Positions 35,501 to 48,990 of a stretch of DNA of 64,000 nt are shown one piece after another. Origin of the DNA: Rostratula benghalensis (Eukaryota > Chordata > Aves > Charadriiformes > Rostratulidae); NCBI GenBank assembly GCA_013399305.1, contig VXAI01000065.1, positions 3,198,393 to 3,262,392 of the forward strand, given 5' to 3'. The notes beneath the pieces are model-generated. The model searched no databases. It saw only the letters and a list, made by a program, of their open reading frames with translations, and was not told the DNA's origin. Both the position numbers and the translations under genes were made by a program. Within the stretch, counting starts at the first letter, position 1; every line of letters starts with the position of its first letter.

Positions 35501-38052
35501 CAGTTAGAATTAAATAAACAGATACTATATAGAAAATTTCTGCTGTGCTTTCTGTGACTGAAAACAGTGGCTCTCAGGCTGCAGAATAGAGGGCAGGTAA
35601 AGGAATTTGTTGCTGCCCACCATTGGCAATTATGTCTGACTGATGCTTACAATGTCTTTAAGTGAGTCTCAGACTGCACGTTCAGAAGAAGATAGCAGGA
35701 AGAGTACACAGTCTTCAAATTAGAAAACAACTGCTGTAGAAACAGGGAGAATAGTTTGTATTCTGTGTCCATAAGACAACACGCTATATTACTGCAAGAA
35801 AAATCCAAACTACATATTAAGGAAAAAATTCATTCCAATAAGGATGGAGCAGTAGTTGGCAACTACTGTGAAATCTGTAGCATAGAATGAGTATGTTAGA
35901 TGGAGATCTCTCACAAATGTTGACACTACAAATTTTCATGTGAGAAAGGTGAAAAGACTGAAAAACATCTTTTAATCTTTTCCAATTTTATGATACTACC
36001 ATTTGGTTTACAGTCAAAAGAGTTCAATTTTGTGGGACTTAATCAACTACTAATGGCCTGAGATGTAGCAAGACAGAGCCACCAGGTAGCTGAGAAAGCC
36101 AAGTGACAGCATGGCTGTCACTTTATACCCAGTCACATTATACCTTGAGAATTATTCTGAATAGAACTATAAATTTTTACATATTTTATATATATATTTT
36201 ACGTTAGTATTTACTAATGAATCAAAATTTTTCTGTTATATTTATTTATGTTGTAGTACAAGGAAAATTTGTGCAGGTACTGATGCTTTTCATTGATTTT
36301 TAAAATACTTTATTTTTCTTATATTTCATATGCTTTCTCTAGTGGTTTTACATATTATGACATATTTTTTGTAGTAGTCTAGCTGTATTTTACTTTGCAT
36401 AATTAGGACTTAAAACAAAAATATATGATTTCTCTTTTAGTGAAGATTTAAGGAACTGACCTTTAAAAAATGAGACTAGATGACATTTGTTCATCACTTG
36501 TGTCACAAAAATGTCAGTAGAGTCAGATTCTGAGTGACATATATGTCACTGTTCATTCTCTTGATTATGAACAGTTTCTGATTTCTTTATTATACTTTCA
36601 GTAGCTGAATTCTGTTAAGTGAGAAACACTGACAATTATGTATTGCTATTTGCACTTTTTTACCCTGATGACCAATATCTGGATTAGACTATGTTCTTTG
36701 AAAAAGACTAAACAGCTTTCTGAATACAGTTTTGATCTCAAAAATATTTCATATAACTATTTTTTTTGTCTCAATCTCTTCACTCTGTTGAAACTTTCAG
36801 TGCAATGGAAAATTATAAATTACAGTCTGGCTGAGAAAGGTAAAGAAGGCTCTTTGCCTTCCATTTGCCCCATTATACAACCACTTGCTGGGACACCAGC
36901 AGCTCCTCACTCTTGGCTGGGGCTTGGAACTACGCCTCTCGAAGTTCCTCTGAAACCAGCTGATGACCTGCCTGGTCCTATCCTGCATCATTTCTGCAGA
37001 GTACGGCATGTATTCCTAGCTGTGACTTCCCGTATCCTCTGCATGTCAGGCTGCATTTGCTCCCCTTACCATGCAAAAAGTGCCAAGCCCAACAAAAACA
37101 CAGCTCCAAAATTATCTTCTTTCTCACTTCCAAATAAAAGCTGAATTCTTTCAAAACCCCTGGTAGTCCCAAAAGCTTTTGTTAAGACTTGAGCAATTTC
37201 TTCCTTAAGAGGCTACACTTTGTATGAAAGGCTGAGAATGAGACATGAAGATTCCAAAAATGCCTGTAATAGTGAGGAAAATTTCCAATTCAGTGTCCAT
37301 GTTCAGTTGTCCCCAGATAAGTAATCATTCTCATATAGTATAGTACACAATACAGGTTGAATTTTCCCTTACAGGTTTGCAGCATGCAGGACATAAGTCA
37401 AGAACAACACCTTAAAATCCCATTGCAACCTATCCTGGTTATCCATTCTCGCCTATCTTGACTGTTTTATTTTGATTTTACTTCATAGTCAAAACTTTAG
37501 ATTTATATATTATTAACTGCCTGTTTTCCAGTCACTCTCTCTGTCCTGCTCATGGTATCAAACCTAGGGCAACAAAAGGTAAAGGTATATACCCAGAGTT
37601 TTAAAATAAATATTCCAGTTATATCTGCATGGAATTAAGGTGTTATATTATACTCTGAACACATGATTGACTCTCTCTTCCAGACAAATATCACCATAGA
37701 GCCATCTGGTGTATTTTTTTTGCAACTCCACTGTAGACATACTGATACTGCACAAAATCAAGAACCCATTACAAAAAAAGATTAATTCATCACAGCAGTG
37801 TAGAGCATAGAAAACAGCTACCACATGCTGTTGTTGCTAGATGATGAAAAAGTCTAAAATATTTACTGGCTTTTAGATTTCAAGAAAAAAAAAAATCAAG
37901 AATCCTTGCTCTAAAAACGCTTACCTATGGTTCTTCCCATGCATTTCTCAGCTTTTGCAGATATTACTGTTCTAAGGGGTTTAGGAGCTAGTTCAGCTAG
38001 TACCACACATTTGTGTGAATTCTCGACAAGGGAAGTGTATCATTCAGATGGT

Positions 38053-38106
38053 AGTTGTTTTGGTTTGGGTTTTTTGTTTTGGTTTTGTTTGTTTGGGTTT
38101 TTTTTA
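38053..38106. repeat. G/T-rich low-complexity run
   Basis: Alternating GGTTT, GTTTT and T runs. Similar G/T-rich patches occur at 5938-5985, 51199-51243 and 61509-61544. Confidence 0.8.
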
Positions 38107-40740
38107 ATACAATAATATGGTGAGTGGCAGTGCTTGTGTGTTGGGAAGGCAGGAGGGGACAATATAAGCACAGAGATTAATACAAAATACTGGCATCAAT
38201 GTCAGCAATTCCTACCGTCTATTTCTTTCTTTTCTGAACTGTAATTTGTTGCAAACCAGACCACTGTCTTGAGGAAAAGAGTAATGCACAGAAAAAATAT
38301 TACAAGGGTCAGAGATTCAGAAAACATGTAAGTCAAAAAAGCAGTTGTGCAGATGATCCAGAGATTCATTGAAGAGCCAGTGTCACTTGTTTTATTTCTG
38401 TAAATCTACAGAGAGAATGAAATCAGAGAAGACTGGCAAAAAATGCATGCTGGAGAAGAGAGGCAGTCAGAAAGCAGAAAGATTTTTGTGTCATTAATGA
38501 TGTGTTTTGTTTAAGGCTCTGGTTTCAATGCAAAATTATGGAAAGGGTATGCTTCTGCTAATAAATACTGTGAGATAGCAGCTCTGGACAATTTTGTTAT
38601 TGTAACAGAAGAAGGGATGTTTCCCTTTAGTTTAATTGGAGTCGTCTGCTGCTGTGCTCAGCTTTAGGAAGTCCATGCCATTCAATATGAACCTCTTTTG
38701 CCATCTGCTGAAAATACTAGAGAAGATCAGTTGCCTGCTGTTTATTTTTGGATAGGTTACGTTAGGCAAGTGGGTTGATGCCCCTTGTGTGCCAAGGAAT
38801 AAATGTTATGCGAAAAATAGGATGCAGGAATGGAAAGAGTATACCAAAATAATGCAGCCCTCATTTTTTGAGGACTATGCAATGAAACAGCTGTTTTGGC
38901 AATGCCTTGTGCTAAGCTACTTCACCGGCAGGGCTACAGCAGCTAGCATGCCATTTCTGGATTTCAGGGGTTTGTGCATTTATTCTGATGTAGGCTGAAG
39001 GATGCATGTGACTTGTATGTGACAAAAGTGATGCTACTGTACTTGAACAACACGGAATGGCAAGTCTTGTCACTGCAGACACCTTTTCTTTATTTTTTAA
39101 CAAAGCCTGGAAAGAAAATACTATGCTCTTTTCTGCTTCGACTGTACATTCCTCACCTTTCAAAGGTGAATGCATATTCAATTCAGTTTAAGCTTGCACT
39201 TTATAACCATCTCAGGGACAGGTGAAGAATGAGCAATATGGCATCTGAAACAGTGGCCAACACATTTACTTCTTTAAAATTTCCTGGATTTTCTGCTGAT
39301 CCAAATTATTTCCCTGTCAGTTGCTCGAACATTGTAAATTGTAGAGCTTTCAGAATCGAAAATCATGATTTAAGAAAGTGAGTGGGGATGTTTATATGCT
39401 GACAATAACAATTTTCAAATGTCTAGTTTTCAGAGAAAGATCAAAGATCTTTTTCAATCAGGTATTTTTTCACAGCATTTAACACTGGACAGTCAATCGT
39501 TACTTTTTTAAAATTGAGCTAGTTGTACAGAAAACTAGCTTGAAACATAGAAGCTAGGAATAATCAGAAGGCTCTAAGTGACCTGGGAATCTAACTGTTA
39601 TGTAAATATTAGTCAAGGTACTTTAGAGAGAAAGATACAATACTGGAGCTAAATGCCAAAGTGTGTTCAGGGGCCATAGCTCCTAAATCACTCTTCATAT
39701 GTCAGACTTACATCTCTAAGTCACTTGAGAGGTGGAATTTTTGTTATTTCCAGCTTCAACTAATCGTCTGCTTAAGCACCATAAACATCATCATTATTAT
39801 AGCTGTCATTGTTGTTGGGTTTAGGTTTTTTAAGTATTTTTGCCTTTTGAAAATGTCCACAAAGCTTAAAATCTTATGCATTAGAAGACATAGAAAAGCT
39901 TGTAATAGGCTGCAGATGTGATCATAGTAATATATTGGTAAGGATCAGCCTGATTTATATTGGCATATATTTAATAAAAAAAGTTTAATATGTGCCAGTT
40001 TGACAAACATGAAATATAAAGTAGTCTTAATATACATGAAACCAATGCAGTATGAACATCATCTGTACAAGCACCTCCACACTTGTCTGCCCATGCTCCT
40101 CGGTCCTGAACTGGGCATCCCTCCAGGAGGGAAGGATGGGTGGCCAATTTATTTATGATGATTGATAATAAGGGCCTTGCATATGGATATAATATCCCCT
40201 GTCATACTGCCTTCTTACTGGCTAAGTAACACATGTGACGGCTATGGAATCGTATTCCTCATATATGGTTCTCTTTTCTTTCTGAAAAGGAACAAGCAGC
40301 TGAGTAGAGGAAACTCACAGGTGAAGCATATTTAGGAGACCTGCCTAGCTTCAACAGGCATAAATTCTGCAAAAGCCTTAACCACCCTTCACAAAGGACA
40401 GGAAGGCTAGAGCAATATCAATAAATCCTTTTGATATTGAGCACTGGAAATTCTGATAAAGAAATAATTTTGATCACTGCCATGCTGGACTACTTTTTAG
40501 TTGTCAATCTCCAGATGAAAGGCTAGCTAAGCAGGATGGACTTTCTTTTTATCCCCCTTTCTAAACAAGCTACCTGAAAGTTAACAGAATGATTAAATTT
40601 CTTGTTCTTGTTGTCTTTGTATAAACAGAAAAGCAAACTAGACTTGTGCTGTAGCTTTCTGTAGGATTAATAGCTCTAAGAGAAGAAGCAGAAGTGCAGA
40701 AGCAAAGTCTAAGAAATAAAATCTTCATTCTCAGCAACCA

Positions 40741-40816
40741 NNNNNNNNNNNNNNNNNNNNNNNNNNNNNNNNNNNNNNNNNNNNNNNNNNNNNNNNNNNN
40801 NNNNNNNNNNNNNNNN
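40741..40816. other. Assembly gap (76 N)
   Basis: Unresolved bases. The open frame reported across it is an artefact. Confidence 0.98.
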
Positions 40817-43800
40817 CAAATAGATTTTAAAATAGTATTTTTTCTTTTTTTCCTTTTTCCATTTCACACTTTCCATACTTCACTCTTCTTTTGATTTTAA
40901 TAAATTAAATAAAGAGTTCTCTAGATTAATTAGTAATGCAGCAGATGAACTGAAAAACCTACATGCTTTCAGCTGGGAAATGAAAAAACATACTTTGTGC
41001 CATGCTATTACAAAAGACAAAGCAGTAAACCAACTCCAAATGTAGTAGGCAATGAGAAACACTTGCTAAACAGGCATAAAAATTTATTTATCATGACCTC
41101 TCCTTGGCAGTCTTGGGGAAATGACAAATTCTTCAAGTTTTCATTCTTTGTCGTTCTTGGTGAAGATTTGTGTTGCTGGAGAATGCTACTCAAATTGTTA
41201 ATTTCAGAGATTTTGAACTGCTCCAAAATGCCGAGATACAAGAAGCTGAGGCACACAATACATAGTACTGGTTCTCTGGGCTTAAAGGAGGCTTGACTCC
41301 AGCCACAAATTTGGCATTATAATCCCGTCCCTTAACAGATCTCATTATGGCAGGACTTAAGAAGTGGGGTTTGTGTCATCTGTTTACTAAGCACTTGCAT
41401 TCAACTTGAGATGTTTATTCCTGCTAAAATTTATGTGAAATTGCTAACAAGAAGATGAGAATCAGATGGTGGTTTGCTCTAAGTGCTTCGGCTGCCTTCT
41501 CAAATAGCGCCCAGATTTTATTTATGTAGCAGGTTTCATATAACAAAACCATCACCCACAGTACTAAATTTAAAGTTGTTTTGAAAACCTAATGAAATAT
41601 TTTCCTAAAATTCAGCTATTCATGCTCTTTTTTTCGATTAACTTGTGTGTTGAGAAATTCTGTCAGAAGAATTTTTACTCAGGCAAATTGTTAGCTTAGC
41701 CATACTGCTGCAGATCACAAGGTCCTCCGTTAGAGGGTCTCATAACACCAGTTAAGTGGAATATGGTACCACTGGTAAAATTGTGAAAAACAATTCAGAT
41801 GCAGCTTAATTATCTGGGGTGAATGTTGGTATTTTGGCTGTAATATATAAGAACAGATGTAAAGAAATGCACACACATTAGAGAGCAATGTAGCCAAGTG
41901 ACACAATACAGATCTAAATTTAAAGTAGTATGGATAATAATAAATTATGATATTTTTCCTTTGTTCTAGTGTAGTTATTTACTTCTAGCACAAGTTATTG
42001 TTCACCATATCTTTGAGACTGTAAAGTTCATATAACATGTCCATACTATTGTCATGTCTTTATGATCCTTTCTTGGCTTTTATCATGCATATTTAACATT
42101 TATTTTAGACCCTGGAATGCCCTCCTACTCATTACGTGCTATAATCTTGGCTTTTTGGAAAATGGCACTCTTTACATACCTAGTGATATCTCATTCCTTA
42201 TAACATATGTTTCCTTTGGGAATGTTAACATGGTATTACAAAATGTTCCTGCAGTGATTTAAAATTTTATTCCATTTTTGCAATCAAGGGACAGCAGAAT
42301 TTGCATAATGCAAGGTACATATATACAATATAGATACACTTTTAATTTGTGCCATAGTTCCACTAAAAAGTAGAAAGCAATTCTAGCTTTCAAATTACTT
42401 ATCTTCTCTGTGTTTAGAAGAACTATGGCATTTAAGAGAGGCTCAATAATAATTAATTGTTCTTATAACTTGCATTGTAATTAGATAATGATTTTATGTA
42501 TTATTAGTAAAACAACCCCCTTTTCTAACAGTTACACTCTAAAGACTGATGTCTATGTTGTTTATAGACTGAGGTCTAGAATGCTGATGTTTCAACAGGG
42601 CAAAATTCCATCAGGATAAATATTTTATCCATATATTAACTTCAATGAAATCTTACAAGAAAAGTGCCTTGGAAACAATCTGAGGAGTAGAAGATGATAT
42701 TTACTTTTAGCTTGATGAAAAAACTGCTATGAATAATATTCTACCAGCTAACTGCAATAAGCTTTTGTTAAAGCCCTGTAATTTTTAAGGTAGTTAGAAT
42801 ATTACATCACTTTGCCTGTGGGAAGGTAAATATACACTTTTATTACTTTATATGCACCTCTAGGATTTACACATGCTCAGTTGTCCATATCTTTTAGAAA
42901 TGCAATTGTAACTGCACATTCATTATGTGCAGAAATTTGTTTGTTTATTTGATTGATAGATTGTGAATTTTGTTCTTGTAAAATCAGCTATTTTCATTCA
43001 GCTGCCAGAACTTACAGACACTGGAGAGAGAGACAAGATAATGTAAAGTCTGCAAGATTCAGAAACTGAATTGTCTGAAAGAAAGAAAATGGGAAATCAT
43101 TATTTAGAACTTGAAATTTCCACTGGTCAGGATAAAATGTTCTTCTTGGGAGACTCAGTAAGGATTTTTCACTGAAGGTTTTTTCAGTAGAACTGGCTGG
43201 AAAATGAGAAAGCTGTTTCAAAATACCTAAGAATCCTAAAGTTTTACATTTTAAAACCTTACCCGCAGAACGTTAAAGCCTCAAACCATCAAATTCAAGG
43301 GTATAAATTCTGTCTGTTAAGATAAGCACTGGACATTAATTTTCTGTGCAGGATTATAAGCGTTCTAGGTGACATTCTGCAGTCTACATGTGATCTTGAT
43401 CGGACTTTTTTTACCTAGTTCAATTTTCAGCATTCTTTCATCACCACTCTTTGTCTTGTTGTACGTCTAATTTCAGGCTATGTATAAAATACTGTTTTCC
43501 TATTATCCCCTAAGTTTGAAAAATAAACATTTGAAATAAACAGCTTTGCTTCCTTGAAAATTCTGTAGCATCTGTTGTTCTTTACCACAGTACTGACCAG
43601 GTATTAATCTCTGGATATATTTGTAAATGTAGCTTTCAAAATTACTATTTCACTGTATTTCATGGATACTTTTAAAAAGGTAAATTAAACAGCATTATAG
43701 ATGACTCTAAGTATTCCAGCTTGCCAAATTTCCTGTCCTGTATATTTTCAGGTGCAAAAAAGATGCACTTTTGACAGCATACTGTATCTATAAACCTTTC

Positions 43801-46800
43801 TCTCTAGTGTGTAAGTCATTTAGCTACTGAAGTGTCAACAAATAAGGTATGTTTAGCAGCCTCATTTTAGCTATCTGACTGAATTGCAAGGCAGGAAGGA
43901 ATATCCAGAATTATTTATATTTTCATATTGCAAATGAAAAATAGCAAATAAATAACCTGAAAGATTAGTCCATGAAAAACAAACAAACAAACAAACACAA
44001 ACAAAAAAACCCAAAAAAACAAACTACACAAGACCAAAGAGAAGACGATGGAGAGATGGAGAATACTGGATAGCCAGCACTTTCTCACCACAATACTAGA
44101 TACAACCTTACAGGTTAGAGTTTATATATCCATCTTTTAAAGATTGAGTGTACAGGTACAAGTTGTGACTATTGCTTGAGGACCTTTAACTATCAGGTGT
44201 AATGTGGGCTCATCCCCCATTAATGTTCACGGAAAAAGTGGGCATGTGATTTGGTATCACAGCTTTCATCATATTTTATCTAGTTTTTTTACATCAATTC
44301 AAAATGAATTAATTTTTAAGGAACTAAATAAATCAAACTGAAAAAGTTTAATGCGAAGATTCAGGGCATTTCCTGTTTATCTCATGGTTTGTCAAGTAAG
44401 GAGGGAAGAGCAACACGTCAAAACACATTTGGCAATGTAAAGCATTAGTAAAGTTTGTGAACTTTGCTACCAAGAAGTGCTGTCTCTGATTCTCATTAAA
44501 TGAAATTTTAAATATGGGGGAAGGATCTTCTGCTGTCTTGAAATAGGAAAAATAATTATGAATGTTTTTCAAATTGTAACCTTTTCCTCTGAGTTTGAAC
44601 TTCTAACAGAGAGCTCAGAAATAAAAGCTTTCTGCAGGAACCACCTTTTTCTCTGTAACAGTTGGAGACACAGCATAGTATTTCCACATAGGAGGTAGAG
44701 TCATACCACTCTGAGTTGCAGATTCTGGGGCAACAAAGCTTGTTTGCATGCCTGATTGAATGATTGAGATAATTCTCTGAATTTGTATTTTAGATTATGT
44801 TCAGAGGTGATCATAATATATACCTGTCTGAGGTTGAATAATAGCTGTCATGATATGCTTTCAAAGAGAGTTCTTTAACCTGTCTAGAGACCAGTTAAAA
44901 CATTAGCCATTAGCATGATTTAGGATGAAAAAATTAATAGAAGTATAGTGTTGCAGTGCTTTTAAAGCAGAGATACCATGTAACCACTGCTTGAGTATCT
45001 CTTTCATTTTGAAGTATCTCATTTTGAGTTTGAGAGTAAATGATCTGGTTTTTTTCTAGGCCAGGAATAAAGTAATTGATAAAAAGTAAAATGCTTTTTT
45101 TCTTAATTATTTTTTGTATTTTAGACAGTTACCTCTTTCATTTCATATTTTTATTTCTTGAGAATAAATTCTGTAAGAAGTAAACAAATTTTTATTTCTA
45201 TAACAGTGAAATATTTGTTATATTACTTATATTCCTATTTCATATATTTTCCTATACTTGTTAGAGCTTACTTTCAAGATGCATGTCCCTTAATTTAATG
45301 TTAGCATACAGTTTGTATATCTTAAGTGCTCTGTTCAGAATGTATATGCTAAGAGGTTTGTGGCTCGGTGGCCTCAAAGGTATGTTGTGGAGAGGCCAAA
45401 GGGAAGGGAATATTTGCCAACAGGCAGCAAACTTCTATGTTGGATGGTTCTCCGTTTTGGTCATAGAAAAATCAGATAGAAATTGTCCTCACAAACTCTG
45501 GTTTGTGCAAGTAATTCCAGCATCTATATGTTTCGTTGGCCTAGTGTTACTGCAGTGATTCTGACACACTTCTATTCTCATGAAAAAACATTTGACTGGA
45601 ATTTTCTATGCTTTAGTTTTTCAGCCTGCATTTATTAAAAGATCCTGTTTAAAATAATTACTTTGTTTTCAAGCCCAAAATAACCAGAATTCAGAAAAGG
45701 TCCTTGGAAGTTATCTTTTTCATGTCTGTAAACTCATATTTAACACTTTGCTGCATGTTGTTCTCACTAACTATTAAATTAAATTCTTTTTCCAAACAAA
45801 ATATTGCCTGAAAATATCTAAACCTTGATCTTGAAAAACATAGGTGTCACAGGCTGATCTGATATTCTTACTGAGGACAGAGGAAGATGATTTTATTCAC
45901 CACTTTCAGAATCCAGTTGATAGAAAATAAATCCATCTGCTAACTGAGCATTGCAGTTAGGAACATACTTAACTCTGATGTTCATAATGCTAAGATTTGC
46001 CTTTCTGGCATCCTTCTTTGGGGAGCAGTCCACAAATAGGTGGAGCTTATGTGAGAGAAGTTTTCTTTGATGTTAGCCTAAATTGTAAGAAAAGAACCTT
46101 CACCATTGTATGTCTTCTTTAAGAATCTTTTACATTTTCCTTTGATACTACCAGCCTTTTATATCGTCAAATTACATTTTCTTAACATATTATAGACAAC
46201 AGCAGTATTCTTTGTGTGTTGTAGGTGCAGTAAGTAGGTATAATTGAAAATTTCAGGCTTTCCTACTATTGTTTCTGCGACAGTATTGATTTTAAAGGAA
46301 GTCTGTTTTCAGAGGCTTTGATAAATTCATATCTAATCATATTTTAATGTTAATTATCTTTTTGGTGCAACTGATTCAACTGGACACTAAGGGGTGCTGT
46401 CTTATATTCTTTGTGTGCAATCTGCTTCACTTGCACACGTGTACATGCACACCCATGCTGCTGCACTTATGCTAATTTAATGTCTCTACAAGTTTATCTC
46501 CAAGTTAAAAAAGGCAACATGAAATACAATACAGTAAACTTTTTGCATCTGATATTTAAAACCTGATTAGGACAGAATGAAGAAAACCCTCACTGCTTGC
46601 AGCTGTACAAGAGAATCATGGTAGTGATAAAGATATTCAACAAACAAAAAAGGCTGAGTAGAGCTCTGGTTTAACGTGATGAAGGGGATGTGAACAAGAA
46701 ATCCAAAATTGCCTGTATATAATAACAGGGCAAAAGTATTTGAAATGAGGATCGCTGATTTAAATTTATTTTAAAAACAATGAACTAAACAGGCCGTGGA

Positions 46801-48254
46801 TAAAAGCTTTGATCATCAAAACCTAACACCTATGTAGAAACAGGTCTGTGAAAATATGTGTCACCTTCTGGTGGGGCATGTGATTGGAATGGCTGTAGCT
46901 AATTTAAATGGACTTTAAAAACTTCAGCTAACCAAAAAAGATTACCCCTCCTATATGTTAAGTAGTTGTGTTAAAACATGGGAGAAAAGTATATTGACAA
47001 ATTTTGTCAGAAATAGTAGCACATTTTTCCTGGGAAATAGCATGGCTAAATTCTTTTTGCATTTTGCGCATCTCCAACAGTCATTAAGGTAAATGCACCA
47101 ACCTATGACTAGGAGGATTAGTCAGGTGAGATAAGCAACAGCACAGGAGTTTAGTATGAAAGTTAGGCATTGAATGCATTCTAGTAGAGCACATAGATTT
47201 TCCTATTTATGTGCTAAAGCTCAAAAAGGTTTACATTTTCCCTATTTTGATGTTCTTTATATTAACCACATTCCCTAGCATACAATAAGTCATGGGGTTT
47301 TGGCTTCACCCAAAGTTAGTCAATTTTTTTTTCTACAGGTTACCCCTCTCTGAAAAGAGAATGCTGTTGTACACGTATGGAATAATTGATCATCAGAGCA
47401 TTCTTACAATCTCCATTTCTACTCCTTCAGGAAATCCTGGCCCTGATTCTAAAAGTGATGGTGAATCACAAATTACATATATCTTTTCCAGCTTACACCT
47501 GATTTGGAATTCTCTAAGTAAAATAAATTGTCTTGCCACTCCTTTGAAATTAAATAACGATTCATATGATTAGATTGAAATTTCAATCTGATATCCACTC
47601 TCTATGCCAATTTTAAACCAGAACAATTTGTGGGCTTATACCAAGGAATGATTTAATAAGATACTGAGGCCCAGTCTCTTAGTGCCAGTGTGCTTCTGGT
47701 CTTGTATTTTATCTTTCCAAAAAGTTTTGCAGTGATGAACGTGGGGCTTCCAGCCACAGGAAACATAGCTTCTGAAGGCATTCTGTACATGTATGGTCAT
47801 CAAATTGCCACATGTGACAAACTGAACAGCAAAGAAGAAAGTTGGTCTTACCAGTCATTAACTGTTGCAAGAGGGTGGAGTGATTTCATTAGTGGTTTCA
47901 GAGGTGACTATTGCCTGATCAGATATTCAAATTTCAGTTGCTCAACTTTGAGACAATGTTTTTTGTGTTTGGGTTTATGCTTAGTTTTCTCTTGAAGGAG
48001 TCTTGATTTACTACCTGCCAAGTTTCTTCAAGGCATCTTAAGTAGTGCACTCAATACATCAGTGAAGTTGGAAAAACTTTAGCAGAAAAAATGTGTGTTC
48101 TAGTTGCTGTTCATCTTTAAAGCCAAATAAAGATCCATCTTTGAAGAAAAGAATGGGATATTGGGATGAAAAAGATTGTACTGTGAAGGCTGAAGTGAAA
48201 AAAACTTTTAGTAAGCATATAATTTAAGGTGCAGACTTAGTCATGAAGATATCA
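40817..48254. other. Long unique AT-rich non-coding stretch
   Basis: No exon, RNA gene or transposon is recognised. The only clear repeat is the (AAAC)n tract near 43975-44024. Short open frames, for example 45283-45558 and 47690-47995 on the plus strand, have random-looking translations. Confidence 0.5.
43975..44024. repeat. (AAAC)n microsatellite, imperfect
   Basis: About five clean AAAC units are followed by A-rich sequence with C interruptions. It could mark the A-rich end of an old insertion, but no body is recognisable on either side. Confidence 0.88.
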
Positions 48255-48990
48255 CAGTTCTTGAGGCCAAACACCCTCAGCACTTTCACCTCCTCATTTT
48301 ATGACAGATACTCCAAGCTCTTCAGCATCTTCATGGCCAGTGGTGGTGTCAAGTGTCTCCATGCCTCTTCAGTACTGGGGAGCCCAGTAGTAGACCCAGA
48401 AGCCAGGTGGGTCTCTCCAGTGCTGAGTGGTAGGGAATGATCACCTCTCTGTCTGCTGGCAGCATTCTACCTAATGCAGCCCACGGGTGCTTTGCTGGTT
48501 CATGGTCAGCTTGGTTCTCCAGGACATTTTTCTGTCAAGGTGCTCTCCAGCAGCCTGTGCCGGTGCATGGGTTTATTTTTCCCCAGGAGAAGGGCTTGCC
48601 ACTTCTTTTTTGTTGAACTTCTTGAAATTACTGCTGTCTGATCACTCCAGCCTGTCTAGGACCCTCTAGATAGCAGCAAATCTGTCTGATGTATCAACCA
48701 TTTCTACCAATTTTGTATTGCCTGCAAACTTGCTGAGAGCACACTCTGATCTTCCATCTAGGTCAGTCAGGAACACATTAAATACTGTTGTCCCAATATC
48801 CACCCCTAGAGTACTGCACAACATACTCCAGACTCAAGCTGGACTTTGTAGTGCTGATCAAACCACTCTGAGTCCAAAAATTTCGTAGTTTTCAGCTCAC
48901 CTCACTGTCCACACTTATCTAGCCCATAGTTCATAATTTTTTTTTCTACAAGGATGTGCAGAAAAATGATGTGACTGAACTCAAGAGAGG
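48255..48990 (-). mobile_element. Degraded CR1 LINE, internal part
   Basis: The plus-strand text contains many CR1 reverse-strand landmarks in the right order: GACAGATACTCCAAGCTCTT, a GCAGCCCACGGGTGC block, GGTTCATGGTCAGCTTGG, GCCGGTGCATGGGTTTATTT, TTGTTGAACTTCTTGAAATT, CTCCAGCCTGTCTAGG, AAACTTGCTGAGAGCACACT, CACCTCACTGTCCACACTT and CTACAAGGATGT. It lacks the 3' tail and has many substitutions and small indels, so it is old. The coding part (reverse-transcriptase C-terminus) is broken. The plus-strand open frames 48243-48669 are antisense shadows. Confidence 0.85.

Larger units (their letters stand above)
31911..40740. other. Long unique non-coding stretch
   Basis: No gene or mobile element is recognised in nearly 9 kb. 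Low-complexity patches are a CCCT-rich pyrimidine tract at 32461-32503, a short ATCT run near 33188-33202 and a G/T-rich run at 38053-38106. Segments around 33060-33130, 33370-33640 and 34830-35000 are repeat-free and could be constrained elements. A GC-richer patch lies at 36840-37080. Confidence 0.5.

Noticed and set aside
36638..37144. 168-codon plus-strand frame
   Set aside because: The first third is AT-driven hydrophobic sequence and the rest is proline/serine-rich without a domain. A competing frame exists on the other strand. I keep only the GC-rich patch as an observation.
43975..44024. AAAC/A-rich tract considered as the tail of a retroposed gene
   Set aside because: No coding or RNA-derived body is recognisable on either side, and tract structure fits a simple microsatellite.
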